Positions 1-7,742 of a stretch of 47,421 nt of DNA are shown piece by piece. How positions within the stretch are numbered: position 1 is the stretch's first letter; each line of letters opens with the position of its first letter. Source of the DNA: an uncultured Rubrobacteraceae bacterium (GTDB lineage: Bacteria > Actinomycetota > Rubrobacteria > Rubrobacterales > Rubrobacteraceae); contig CADCVG010000073.1 in NCBI GenBank assembly GCA_902806075.1, forward strand, positions 1 to 47,421, read 5' to 3'. A program made the position numbers and the translations under genes. The notes under the pieces are model-generated. The model saw only the letters and a program-made list of their open reading frames with translations, made no database searches and was not told the DNA's origin.

Positions 1-174
1 TGCGCGGGCTGCGGCGCCTGCATAAAGACCTGCCCGGAGAAGGCGATACAGCCCGCCCCGAGGGAAGACGTGTCGCCCCTTATCGTGCTCGAAGACCGTT
101 GCTCGGGGTGCGCCGAGTGCGCGGAGGTCTGCCCCGTCTCTGCCTGCATCGAGATTCTCCTGGAGGAGGCGTGA
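1..174 (+). CDS. 4Fe-4S ferredoxin-type protein, C-terminal end (cut by window edge)
   Basis: The visible 57 residues hold two complete cluster-binding motifs of the form CxxCxxCxxxCP (CAGCGACIKTCP at the very start and CSGCAECAEVCP near the end), the pattern of a 2[4Fe-4S] bacterial ferredoxin domain. The N-terminus lies outside the window, so this may be a small ferredoxin or the tail of a larger redox enzyme. Its TGA overlaps the GTG start of the next gene, precorrin-8X methylmutase, so it is probably co-translated with cobalamin genes. Inference: it supplies electrons to a corrin-ring step or to cobalt reduction. Confidence 0.8.
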   Translation, partial: CAGCGACIKTCPEKAIQPAPREDVSPLIVLEDRCSGCAECAEVCPVSACIEILLEEA

Positions 175-779
175 GGCGGGTCCATCCCATAGAGATAGAG
201 AGTATGCGCATTCTGCGCGGGCTCGTGGACCTCTCGCGCCTCGGGCCGCTGAGCCGGGCCGTGACGGAGCGCGTGATCCACGCATCCGCCGACCTTGAAT
301 ACGCCGAGACCCTAGTCCTCGACGAAGCGGCTCTGGAAGCGGGCCTCGAAGCCCTCCACCGCGGCGCTTCTGTAGTTACGGACGTCGGCATGGTCGCCAC
401 CGGTATCACCGCCCGCGAGACGCTCTGCTGCGTCTCCGACCCGCGCGCGAAGGAGCTCTCCGAACGTCTTGGCATCACCCGCTCCGCGGCCGGGTTCCGG
501 CTCGCGGCGCAAGAGGTCGGACCCGGCGCTCTCTGGGTAGTCGGAAACGCGCCCACCGCGCTCTTCGAGTTGCTGGAGTTGGATGCGACCCCGGCGCTGG
601 TCGTCGGGCTCCCGGTCGGGTTCGTGGGCGCCGCCGAGTCAAAAGAGGCCCTGGTAGAGAGCGGGCTGCCCTCCGTTGCTAACTATGGCCCCAAGGGCGG
701 TTCCGCGGTTGCGGCGGCTGCGTTGAACGCGCTCTTGTACTTTGAGGGTGACGGAGAGAGTGCCGGGAGAGAGGGGTAG
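171..779 (+). CDS. cbiC: Precorrin-8X / cobalt-precorrin-8 methylmutase
   Basis: About 202 residues, the usual size for CbiC/CobH. This enzyme moves a methyl group from C-11 to C-12 of the corrin ring, giving (cobalt-)hydrogenobyrinate-type product in vitamin B12 synthesis. The N-terminus reads MRRVHPIEIES; VIHASAD (His37) is the conserved catalytic-histidine region, and VGNAPTALFEL and GLPVGFVGAAESK are family blocks. The GTG start at 171 is chosen because it overlaps the preceding TGA (GTGA); the same frame stays open further upstream but would overlap the ferredoxin. Because cbiX follows, this organism most likely uses the early-cobalt pathway, so the substrate is probably cobalt-precorrin-8. 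Confidence 0.93.
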   Translation: MRRVHPIEIESMRILRGLVDLSRLGPLSRAVTERVIHASADLEYAETLVLDEAALEAGLEALHRGASVVTDVGMVATGITARETLCCVSDPRAKELSERLGITRSAAGFRLAAQEVGPGALWVVGNAPTALFELLELDATPALVVGLPVGFVGAAESKEALVESGLPSVANYGPKGGSAVAAAALNALLYFEGDGESAGREG

Positions 780-1053
780 CGTGGTGCTGTCTCTGCCTCA
801 CACGCTCGAAGGCGGCTTGCCAAGCCTGCTAACCTGCCTTGCGAAGACCGAAAACTCGCTGACTCCAGCAGGGTGCGAAGATGAGTACTCTTGCCGGAGT
901 ACGGCGTAGCCTTGGAGGGCCCGTGTCGAACTTTCGAAGAGGCGCCACACGCCTCGCTTACAGCCTACGAGCGAGTACGGGGGAACGTCTGCGGGAGACT
1001 GCCGCCAGGACCGGAAAGCTGCATCTTCATAGATCACGAAGAAAGGATTCAAC
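780..1053 (+). promoter_or_regulatory. Structured leader ahead of cbiX, possible cis-regulatory RNA
   Basis: The 274 bases hold no convincing gene but many perfect short stems: GGCTT 814-818 with AAGCC 822-826; CCTGCT 825-830 with AGCAGG 867-872; GTACTC 885-890 with GAGTAC 897-902; GAGGCG 939-944 with CGCCTC 950-955; CTCGCT 953-958 with AGCGAG 970-975; GCGG 991-994 with CCGC 1002-1005. Two pairs of stems share bases and so exclude each other (825-826 and 953-955), as in switching RNAs. The place, inside a cobalamin operon, suggests a B12- or cobalt-related switch, but I could not find the conserved B12-box core. The RNA class is therefore unassigned. Confidence 0.35.
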
Positions 1054-1977
1054 GTGCGCAATTTAATAGACCTCAATAGTAAGAACAGAAGAACCGGCAG
1101 CAACACCGAACCTGCGCTCCTCGTCGTAGGGCACGGGAGCCGTGACCCGCGCGGAGCGCGCGAATTTCATGAATTGGTAGCGCTCGTGAGAGAGCGTAGC
1201 CCAGGGTTGCCCATCGAGGGCGGATTTATCGAGCTCTCGCGGCCCCCAATCTCCGAGTGCGTCAGCAGCCTGGCGCAGGGCGGAGCGCGCCATATTGCGG
1301 CCGTCCCCCTGATGCTCCTCGCCGCCGGCCACGCCAAGGACGACATCCCCGCTACCCTGGTCCGCGAGAAGAGGAGTCACCCGGACGTCGACTTCGGATA
1401 CGGACGCGCTCTGGGCATCCGGCCCGAGCTACTCTCCCTGATGGACGAGCGGATCTCCGCCGTCGTCCCGGAGGACGAGAAGGAGGAGACCACCGTCCTC
1501 GTCGTGGGCCGCGGTTCCTCAGACCCGGACGCAAACTCGGACCTCGCCAAAGTCTCGCGCCTCTTCTACGAGGGCCGTGCGTACCCGATGGTCGAGACCG
1601 CCTACGTCAGCATGACCCCCCCGAACGTGTTCGAAGGACTGGAGCGTCTCAAGAGACTCGGCGCCAAGAAAATCGCCGTCTTCTCCTACTTCCTCTTCAC
1701 CGGTGTCTTGGAGGAGCGCATCCGGGAGCAGAGCGAGGAGTTCGCCGCCGGAGATCCCGAAGTTGCCGTCTCTTACGCGGGCTACTTCGGGCCGCACGAG
1801 AAGGTCGCCGACCTGGTGCTGGATCGTTACCGCGAGGCCATAAAGGGCGACATCCGGATGAACTGCGACGTCTGCGTCCACCGGGTCGCCCTCCCCGGCT
1901 TCGAGGAGAAGGTCGGCGCCCCCGCGACACCCCACTATCACCCTGACGAGCTAGGCCACTCTCACGGCCACCACTAG
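1054..1977 (+). CDS. cbiX: Sirohydrochlorin cobaltochelatase CbiX
   Basis: This 307-residue protein inserts cobalt into sirohydrochlorin, the entry step of the anaerobic B12 pathway. It has two tandem chelatase-like domains: the first begins with VVGHGSRDPRG near residue 25 and the second with VVGRGSSDPDA near residue 148, as in two-domain CbiX. The C-terminus carries MNCDVC (residues 269-274), matching the MXCXXC iron-sulfur motif known from the long Bacillus-type CbiX, and a His-rich end (HYHPDELGHSHGHH) likely to bind metal. GTG at 1054 follows a purine-rich GAAAGG. The first ~15 codons are AT-richer than the rest. Stop and the cobT start are 3 bases apart. Confidence 0.93.
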   Translation: MRNLIDLNSKNRRTGSNTEPALLVVGHGSRDPRGAREFHELVALVRERSPGLPIEGGFIELSRPPISECVSSLAQGGARHIAAVPLMLLAAGHAKDDIPATLVREKRSHPDVDFGYGRALGIRPELLSLMDERISAVVPEDEKEETTVLVVGRGSSDPDANSDLAKVSRLFYEGRAYPMVETAYVSMTPPNVFEGLERLKRLGAKKIAVFSYFLFTGVLEERIREQSEEFAAGDPEVAVSYAGYFGPHEKVADLVLDRYREAIKGDIRMNCDVCVHRVALPGFEEKVGAPATPHYHPDELGHSHGHH

Positions 1978-1980
1978 GCG

Positions 1981-3042
1981 ATGGCCCTCGAAGACCGGGT
2001 AAGCGAGCTTGCCGGAGAGGTCCGGCCCACCGACGGGGAAGCGGCGGCCAACGCGCGGGAGCGGCATCTGACGCTCACCAAGCCGCCAGGGAGCCTCGGG
2101 AGGCTAGAGGAGTTGGGAGCGCGGCTCTCGGGGATGGCGACGAAGGTCCCGCCGCCGGTACCAGGGGACCCGGCGGTGGTGATCTGCGCGGGCGATCACG
2201 GCGTTCTCGCCCGCGGTATCTCGCCCTGGCCCAAAGAGGTTACCGCCGCAATGGTCGAGAACTTCTGCGCCGGGGGCGCCGCGGTAAACGCCATCGCGAA
2301 GACCGTCGGGGCGCGGGTCAGCGTGCTCGACGTGGGGGTGGCCTCGGAACTGGGACGGCATCCACTGCTTCGGGGGGCGAAGGTCCGGCCCGGCACGGAC
2401 GATCTGAGCGCCGGTCCGTCGATGAGCCGGGAGGAGGCGGCGCGGGCCATCATGGCTGGGGCTGGTGTGGCGGAGGAGTTGATCGAAAGCGGAGGCGTAG
2501 ACCTGCTCGTCACCGGCGACATGGGCATAGGTAACACCACGCCCGCCGCCGCCCTCGTCTCTGCCTTCACCGGCCGTCCCCCGGCCGGGACGACCGGACG
2601 CGGCACCGGTGTAGACGACGAGACGCTCCGGTTGAAGGTCCGCGTCGTCGAGGAGGCGCTGGAGCTCCACCGGCCGGACCCCACCGACCCCATAGGCGTG
2701 CTCGCCGCGCTCGGGGGCCTGGAGCACGCGGCAATCGCCGGCATCGTGCTCATGGGCGCGGTCTACGGGGTGCCGGTGGTCCTCGACGGCGTAGTCTCCA
2801 ACTCGGCGGCGCTCGTGGCTCACGCCCTCGTCCCGGACTGCGCGGGCTACCTGATCGCCGGCCACCTCTCGGTCGAACCGGGGGCGGCGGTGGCGCTCGG
2901 GCACCTCGACCTCGAACCACTCCTGGACCTCTCGATGCGCCTCGGGGAGGGCACGGGCGGCCTCCTCGCGGTGCCGGTCGTCCAGGCTGCGGCGCGCGTG
3001 CTCGGCGAGATGGCGACCTTCGAGGAGGCGGGGGTCGGGTGA
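1981..3042 (+). CDS. cobT: Nicotinate-nucleotide-dimethylbenzimidazole phosphoribosyltransferase
   Basis: This 353-residue CobT makes alpha-ribazole phosphate from nicotinate mononucleotide and dimethylbenzimidazole, for the lower ligand of cobalamin. Family blocks are clear: TKPPGSLGRLEELG near residue 35, ICAGDHGV near 65, VTGDMGIGNTT near 178, and RLGEGTGG close to the C-terminus, where Glu323 corresponds to the catalytic general base (Glu317 in the Salmonella enzyme). The length is normal. It starts 3 bases after cbiX and its stop overlaps the birA start, so it is within one operon. Its presence means the window encodes both cobalt insertion and a nucleotide-loop step. Confidence 0.95.
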   Translation: MALEDRVSELAGEVRPTDGEAAANARERHLTLTKPPGSLGRLEELGARLSGMATKVPPPVPGDPAVVICAGDHGVLARGISPWPKEVTAAMVENFCAGGAAVNAIAKTVGARVSVLDVGVASELGRHPLLRGAKVRPGTDDLSAGPSMSREEAARAIMAGAGVAEELIESGGVDLLVTGDMGIGNTTPAAALVSAFTGRPPAGTTGRGTGVDDETLRLKVRVVEEALELHRPDPTDPIGVLAALGGLEHAAIAGIVLMGAVYGVPVVLDGVVSNSAALVAHALVPDCAGYLIAGHLSVEPGAAVALGHLDLEPLLDLSMRLGEGTGGLLAVPVVQAAARVLGEMATFEEAGVG

Positions 3043-3860
3043 ACGTGTTGAGTATAGAGACGGTAGAGCGGCTTGGGAGCCCACTCGCGGCCCGGGTGGA
3101 CTTCCACGAGGAGATCGGCTCTACCCAGGAGCGTGCCCGGGCGCTTGCCCACGAGGGCGCCCGGCACGGGACGCTGGTGATCTCACGGGTCCAGAAGGGT
3201 GGCCGGGGCCGTCTCGGGCGTAGCTGGGGCTCGCCCGCCGGCGGGCTCTGGTTCTCGCTCGTCCTCCGGCCGGAGCTACCGGCCCGGCTCGCGCCCCGCA
3301 TAACCCAGACCGCCGCCGTCGGGGTGGCGAGGGCGCTCTGGGGGTTCGGGGTCGAGGCCCGGATAAAGTGGCCCAACGACCTGCTCGTCTCGGGGCGCAA
3401 GATCTGCGGTATCCTCGCCGAGTCGAGCACCCAGAACGTACCCGTCGCCGCGAAGCGCGTTGGCCCCGACGAGGGGAGCCGCCGCCTGGACTTCATCATC
3501 CTCGGCGTCGGTCTCAACGCCAACCTCGACCCCGAAGACCTGGTTGTCCCCGATCGCGAGATCGCCACCCTTCGCTCGGAACTGAGACGCGATGTAGACC
3601 TCACGCAACTGCTCGGTGTTCTCCTCTCGGAGCTGGATGCTGCGCTGGCGAGAATCGAAGACTTCGGAGCCGTCCTCGACGACTGGCGAGCTCTGAACTG
3701 CACCCTCGGGAGGCCGGTGCGGGTGCGCAGGTTTGGGGAGATTCTCGTAGGGCGGGCCGCCGACCTCACCCCCGAGGGAGCCCTGCTCCTGGAGACGCCG
3801 GAGGGCACGGTCGAGCTCTTCGAGGGCGAGGTCGAGCATCTCCGCCAGGAGGGCGTGTAA
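3039..3860 (+). CDS. birA: Biotin-[acetyl-CoA carboxylase] ligase
   Basis: This 273-residue protein attaches biotin to the carrier domain of biotin-dependent carboxylases via biotinyl-AMP. The catalytic motif GGRGRLGRSW (about residues 54-63) and the biotin-lysine region KWPNDLLVSG (Lys110) are present, and a small SH3-like C-terminal domain follows from about residue 222. Only ~23 residues precede the catalytic core, so there is no N-terminal helix-turn-helix: this is the monofunctional type and should not act as a biotin repressor. GTG at 3039 overlaps the cobT stop, giving translational coupling. It is probably a passenger of the cobalamin operon rather than part of B12 synthesis. Confidence 0.93.
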   Translation: MNVLSIETVERLGSPLAARVDFHEEIGSTQERARALAHEGARHGTLVISRVQKGGRGRLGRSWGSPAGGLWFSLVLRPELPARLAPRITQTAAVGVARALWGFGVEARIKWPNDLLVSGRKICGILAESSTQNVPVAAKRVGPDEGSRRLDFIILGVGLNANLDPEDLVVPDREIATLRSELRRDVDLTQLLGVLLSELDAALARIEDFGAVLDDWRALNCTLGRPVRVRRFGEILVGRAADLTPEGALLLETPEGTVELFEGEVEHLRQEGV

Positions 3861-3861
3861 G

Positions 3862-4689
3862 GTGCGAATCGCCTGTGCCCAGTACGCTCTCCGCGACGGC
3901 GACCCGGAGGCCAACAGGGAGCGCTCCGCGTCCGCCATCCTCGAAGCCTCCGCCGCCGGCGCCGACCTCGTCGTCCTCCCCGAGCTGGCAAACTCCGGCT
4001 GCGACCTCTCCCATGAACAGGCCTTCGGCCTCGCCGAAGAAGCGGGGGACTCATGTGGACCTACGGTACGAGCCTGGCGAGAGGCCGCTGAGGAGCATGG
4101 CATCTTCGTAGTCGGCGGCCTCCTCGAGAGGGAGGGAGACCTCCTGTACAACTCCGCCGTTGTCGTCGGTCCGAACTTCTTCGGGCGTTACCGGAAGACG
4201 CATTTGTGGGACGGGGAGAAGCTGCTCTACGAGGCGGGTCGCGAGCTACCGGTCTTCGAGACACCTCTGGGTAGGGTTGGGGTCCTCATCTGCTACGACG
4301 CCTGGTTCTCCGAGGCGGCCCGTACCCTCGCTTTGCGCGGCGCCGACCTCCTCTGCATCCCTTCCAACGCCCCCGATGACTGGGTGCCGGAAGAGCGGCG
4401 CCGGGGCGGGCTCACCATGCTGAACGTGCATGCCATCTCGCACGCCAACGCCAACCGCATCTTCGTCGCCTGCGCCAACCGCGTGGAGGACGGCTACCAG
4501 GGGCGTAGCTGCATCGTGGACCCGACCGGCGGTGTACTCGCCTTCGGTGGTCCGGCTGGGGAGGCCCTGATCCACGCCGATATAGATACCGGGCGCTCCC
4601 GGCGCGAGAAGCGACTGACGGAGTGCTCCCACTCCTTCGGAGACCGCAACCCGGACGTCTACGATGAAGCCTCGGCCTTCGGTAGATGA
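3862..4689 (+). CDS. Carbon-nitrogen hydrolase (nitrilase superfamily)
   Basis: This 275-residue hydrolase has the complete Glu-Lys-Cys triad: Glu41 in VVLPELANSG, Lys112 in RYRKTHLWDGE and Cys144 in GVLICYDAWF. The family cleaves non-peptide C-N bonds in amides or nitriles. The sequence around the Cys and the overall length fit aliphatic amidase / N-carbamoyl-amine hydrolase members, but the substrate cannot be read from sequence. GTG at 3862 is one base after the birA stop, so it belongs to the same transcript. Assignment to the superfamily is firm; the exact reaction is open. Confidence 0.88.
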   Translation: MRIACAQYALRDGDPEANRERSASAILEASAAGADLVVLPELANSGCDLSHEQAFGLAEEAGDSCGPTVRAWREAAEEHGIFVVGGLLEREGDLLYNSAVVVGPNFFGRYRKTHLWDGEKLLYEAGRELPVFETPLGRVGVLICYDAWFSEAARTLALRGADLLCIPSNAPDDWVPEERRRGGLTMLNVHAISHANANRIFVACANRVEDGYQGRSCIVDPTGGVLAFGGPAGEALIHADIDTGRSRREKRLTECSHSFGDRNPDVYDEASAFGR

Positions 4690-4779
4690 GGTTCCCATGC
4701 TGCCTGTGCCCGAGTAGTGGTATACGCAGCGGGGTATAGCGTACGGGGGACAGAGCAAGGGACCAAAGGAGCAAGAGAC

Positions 4780-5004
4780 GTGGCGCTCATCAAAGTATCC
4801 AGCACTCGTGGGGACTACGTACTGATCAACCTGGGGCAGGTCGCCTGGGCGACGGTCGAGGACAGAGCAACGAGCGGGACGAGCAGGGTGACACTACACA
4901 TGGTGGACGGCGCGACCTTTCAGCTTAGAGATGCCGAGGCGGAGGCCGTGCTAGCAGGGTTGCAGACAAGCCTGGGAGAGCCCGGCGCCGCTGGTTCTCC
5001 GTAG
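4780..5004 (+). CDS. Small conserved-type hypothetical protein (74 aa)
   Basis: The reading frame is open from further upstream, but GTG at 4780 is chosen because AAAGGAG (about 4765-4771) lies 8 bases before it. The product begins MALIKVSSTRGDYVLIN and looks like a small beta-rich domain: two strand pairs (YVLINLGQVAWATV; SRVTLHMVDGATFQL), then a helix (DAEAEAVLAGLQ). The layout recalls short FlbD-like proteins, but similarity is too weak to name it. It stands alone between the nitrilase gene and a 330-base gap. Function unknown. Confidence 0.6.
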   Translation: MALIKVSSTRGDYVLINLGQVAWATVEDRATSGTSRVTLHMVDGATFQLRDAEAEAVLAGLQTSLGEPGAAGSP

Positions 5005-5336
5005 CGCCCCTCCATTTGAGAAGCTGGCAATGACCGAAGAGCGTACCTGGAAGGATTCGATCCGGCCACGCCCGATGGAGGGAACGGGCGGCGTGGTGGT
5101 AGTTTGACGGTTAGTGGTAACTACAAGAAGGGGAGGACCCCGAGGGCGCGTGATCTCTGGAACACACGCAAGAGCAAGTAGAAGAAGGCTGAAATCGTGG
5201 ATCTCGACGAGGCCGGGCGATGTCCAGGAGTTCAGTTTCTCGCGTTGGTTGCTCCCTAGCCAACCGCCCGTTTCTATCAAACGTTCGCGGAATCCTATAA
5301 ACTCTTCGCATTTCGCTGCTTAGGAGATCTAACGGG
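5005..5336 (+). other. Intergenic region with one hairpin and a weak promoter
   Basis: No gene is supported here: the one open frame (about 5114-5323) has Arg/Ser-rich, non-native composition and no ribosome-binding site. A GC-rich stem pairs CGCCCG (5069-5074) with CGGGCG (5085-5090) and may end transcription of the small gene; no T-run follows. A second stem pairs GGTTG (5247-5251) with CAACC (5261-5265). TATAAA at 5296-5301 is the best -10 candidate for the next gene, and TAGGAG at 5321-5326 is its likely ribosome-binding site. Confidence 0.4.
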
Positions 5337-7244
5337 TTGAAGACTTTCAGGTTTTTGGGTTCGATTTTGGGTCGCCGGGACTGGGTTTACCTGCTCAGTC
5401 TACTGGTGCCTTTCCTCGTCTACAGCCTCTCTTTGAAGGCCACCGACGTCGTCTCGATGTCGGGAAACGAGGGAGTCTGGCAGACGTTGAGCCTTATGCA
5501 GTCGGACGTGTTCTTTGGTCTGGGGTATGCGATGTTCTGGATTGGACTCTTCGCCGTGGCGCGCAGAGGGGTATCGCGGTGGGTCGTGATCTTGCTCTTC
5601 CACGCCGTGACGATCCTCGTGGTGGTCGCGGGCACGGTGGCGCACCAGTACTTCCGGGAGACCGGTACCACGCTCGACTACAGCATGGTAGCCGAGTGGA
5701 TCCCGAAGGTCGAGGAGCTTATGCCTATATTCCTCTACGATATATCCCCCTGGGCCTGGGGCCTCCTCGCGGCCGCCGTCTTCTACGCTACTCTTGGTCC
5801 CCTGGTCATAACGCTCCTCGTCGAGTGGTGGGCAGGCGCCGCGGGAAGGTTCCCGTCCGGGGTGATCTTGCGCCCCTTGTGGAGTTGGCTCGGGCTCTGG
5901 GGCCTCGCTCTCGGCTTCGTCTTCCTCTCCCTGCTGACCGGTACGACCTCGCTGGCCAGGGACCCGGTATTGAACCTGTTACTGACGGGGGTAGAGGAGG
6001 CGACGGCTGACGAGGACCCGGGCGCCCCAGCGGTCGCCGAGAACCCGGCCCTCAACGCTACCCTCGCGCCCACCTCCCAGACCGAGAAGCGCAACGTCGT
6101 CCTCGTCCACCTGGAGTCAACCCGCGCGCAGTCGGTAACCCCCTATAACCAGGACCTGGAGACCACACCATTCCTCGACGAGCTGTCCAAAGAGAGCCTC
6201 TTCGTCGAGCGGGCGTACACGACCGTACCGCGCTCCTCCAAGGCGAGCGTCTCGGTCAACTGCGGGGTCGAGCCGCCCCTCTACCCGGGCCCGGAGTTCG
6301 AGACCGACGGCGTCCCCGCCCAGTGTCTCGCCGAACTCCTGAGAGAGCGGGGTTACAAGACCGTCTTCTTCGCCTCGACGAACGCCGCGATGGACAACTT
6401 CGGGGCCGTTGTGGAGGGCTTCGGGTACGAGGAGTTCTATCCCGTGGAGACCATGGACACCACGGGCTACCAGGTGACGAACACCTTCGGCTACGAGGAC
6501 GACGTGATGCTCGGGCCGAGCGAGGACTGGCTCAGGGAACGCGGGGACGAGCCGTTCATGGCAGAGTACTTCACGGGCACGGGGCACTACCCCTACGAGT
6601 GCTACGGGACGCGCCACGGGAGCAAGGACTTCCCCGGCGAGGGCGAGTTGGACGCCTACCACAACTGTTTGAGGCTGCAGGACATCTTCTTGGAGAGTCT
6701 CTTCGAGCAGTACAAGGAGCTCGGGCTGTACGAGGAGACGATCTTCGTTCTCTTCGGCGACCACGGGGAGGGGTTCGGGGAGCACGACCGCTCCATGCAC
6801 GGTGACACGCCCTACGAGGAGGGCATCAAGGTGCCCCTGATCGTCCACGACCCGGGACAGTTCGACGAAGGCCAGCGGGTCGAGGGGCTGGCGAGCCAGA
6901 TGGACATCCTGCCCACCATAGTAGATATGCTCGGTTACGAGGTGGAGAACGGGGAGTACCCCGGCTACTCGTTGCTGGGTCAAATCCCCGAGGACCGCAC
7001 CCTAAACTTCAGTTGCATCAGCAACCGCAAATGCCTGGCGAGCATCCAGGGCTACGAGAAATACATCTACCACTACAACACTCAGCCCGAGGAGTTCTTC
7101 GACCTCTCCGAAGACCCGCTCGAACGCAACAACATCGTGAACATGCGTAACAAAGCGGAGCTGGACAGCTTGCGCAGGGCCCTGATCGAGTGGCGCTCCG
7201 AGGTCAACGCCGAATACAGTGGGAGTACCTCCGAACCTTATTAG
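5337..7244 (+). CDS. Membrane-anchored sulfatase / LTA synthase-like protein
   Basis: The 635-residue product has about five membrane segments (near residues 16-36, 58-76, 82-103, 139-163, 184-203), then an alkaline-phosphatase-superfamily domain outside the membrane. Metal-site motifs are seen: VVLVHLEST with Glu260, the nucleophile region TVPRSSKAS (Ser300/Ser301, no Cys), and FGDHGEGFGEHD near residue 475. This layout matches LtaS-type and phosphoethanolamine-transferase-type enzymes that modify surface polymers or lipids. The nucleophile region has Ser rather than a sulfatase Cys-x-Pro-x-Arg, so sulfatase activity would depend on Ser maturation and phosphotransfer seems likelier. TTG at 5337 is placed by TAGGAG ten bases upstream. 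It stands alone. Confidence 0.82.
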   Translation: MKTFRFLGSILGRRDWVYLLSLLVPFLVYSLSLKATDVVSMSGNEGVWQTLSLMQSDVFFGLGYAMFWIGLFAVARRGVSRWVVILLFHAVTILVVVAGTVAHQYFRETGTTLDYSMVAEWIPKVEELMPIFLYDISPWAWGLLAAAVFYATLGPLVITLLVEWWAGAAGRFPSGVILRPLWSWLGLWGLALGFVFLSLLTGTTSLARDPVLNLLLTGVEEATADEDPGAPAVAENPALNATLAPTSQTEKRNVVLVHLESTRAQSVTPYNQDLETTPFLDELSKESLFVERAYTTVPRSSKASVSVNCGVEPPLYPGPEFETDGVPAQCLAELLRERGYKTVFFASTNAAMDNFGAVVEGFGYEEFYPVETMDTTGYQVTNTFGYEDDVMLGPSEDWLRERGDEPFMAEYFTGTGHYPYECYGTRHGSKDFPGEGELDAYHNCLRLQDIFLESLFEQYKELGLYEETIFVLFGDHGEGFGEHDRSMHGDTPYEEGIKVPLIVHDPGQFDEGQRVEGLASQMDILPTIVDMLGYEVENGEYPGYSLLGQIPEDRTLNFSCISNRKCLASIQGYEKYIYHYNTQPEEFFDLSEDPLERNNIVNMRNKAELDSLRRALIEWRSEVNAEYSGSTSEPY

Positions 7245-7415
7245 ACGCTGAAAGGGAGGGTCTCCGGAACTGGCGTTCATCCCTGCCGGCCTTGATCCAA
7301 CACACCGAGACGTGCCCCAACCGGCTACCGCCGGAGCGAGCCTTCGACCAGGTACGGCCGGGTGGGGAGAACCTACCGGAGGTAGAGCCCCTAATAAAGT
7401 CTCCACGTCAAAGCC

Positions 7416-7445
7416 TTACGCAATCAGAGCGGTTGCTGGTAAAAT
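7416..7445 (+). promoter_or_regulatory. Promoter of tRNA-His
   Basis: TTACGC (7416-7421) and TAAAAT (7440-7445) are separated by 18 bases and lie about 27 bases upstream of tRNA-His. A perfect short stem, ACCGTCG (7452-7458) with CGACGGT (7461-7467), lies in the transcript between promoter and tRNA and may help 5' processing. The 227-base gap after the sulfatase gene holds nothing else recognised. Confidence 0.55.
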
Positions 7446-7471
7446 AGTGGGACCGTCGTTCGACGGTGCTT

Positions 7472-7545
7472 GGTGATCGTAGCTCAGTTGGCAGAGCATC
7501 GGGTTGTGGTCCCGAAGGTCGCGGGTTCGAGCCCCGTCGGTCACC
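7472..7545 (+). tRNA. tRNA-His (anticodon GTG)
   Basis: A full cloverleaf can be drawn. The acceptor arm GTGATCG (7473-7479) pairs with CGGTCAC (7538-7544), with the extra 5' G at 7472 facing discriminator C 7545, the mark of tRNA-His. The anticodon loop has GTG at 7506-7508 and the T loop contains GTTCGAGCC. CCA is not encoded. The low-GC accessory patch begins about 200 bases downstream, so this tRNA is the natural suspect for an integration site, although no repeat of its 3' end was found at the far border. Confidence 0.97.
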
Positions 7546-7558
7546 CCGTTTAGGAGCA

Positions 7559-7590
7559 AGGCTCGGCGTACTACCCGAGCCTCTCTTACT
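7559..7590 (+). terminator. Terminator after tRNA-His
   Basis: The arms AGGCTCGG (7559-7566) and CCGAGCCT (7575-7582) form a perfect 8-bp stem with an 8-base loop, followed by CTCTTACT. It sits 13 bases after the tRNA and would end its transcript before the accessory patch. Confidence 0.7.
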
Positions 7591-7742
7591 GCAATCGTAT
7601 TGCGGTCGTCTTGAGGATGTTGCGGTGAAGTTAGTAGTATATTGAATAGCCTCGATACGAGTTCGTGTTGGAACGAATTCAAGAAACTGATTGTGCTACA
7701 ACTACCACTATCCGGGTGAACCTTTTCGTAGCGGGGGTGAGT

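Noticed and set aside
780-1053. Cobalamin riboswitch as a firm call
   Set aside because: The conserved core and B12-box could not be matched by eye; left as an unassigned structured leader.
891-1079. A 62-codon frame overlapping the cbiX start
   Set aside because: No ribosome-binding site before its TTG, overlap with cbiX, and stronger evidence for RNA stems in the same bases.
2104-3084. Long minus-strand frame opposite cobT
   Set aside because: Same antisense effect; cobT is unambiguous.
5114-5323. A 69-codon frame in the gap before the sulfatase-like gene
   Set aside because: Arg/Ser-rich, non-native composition, no ribosome-binding site, no neighbour support.
7416-7682. Minus-strand frame across tRNA-His
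   Set aside because: It is the antisense translation of a tRNA and its flanks, a common false gene.
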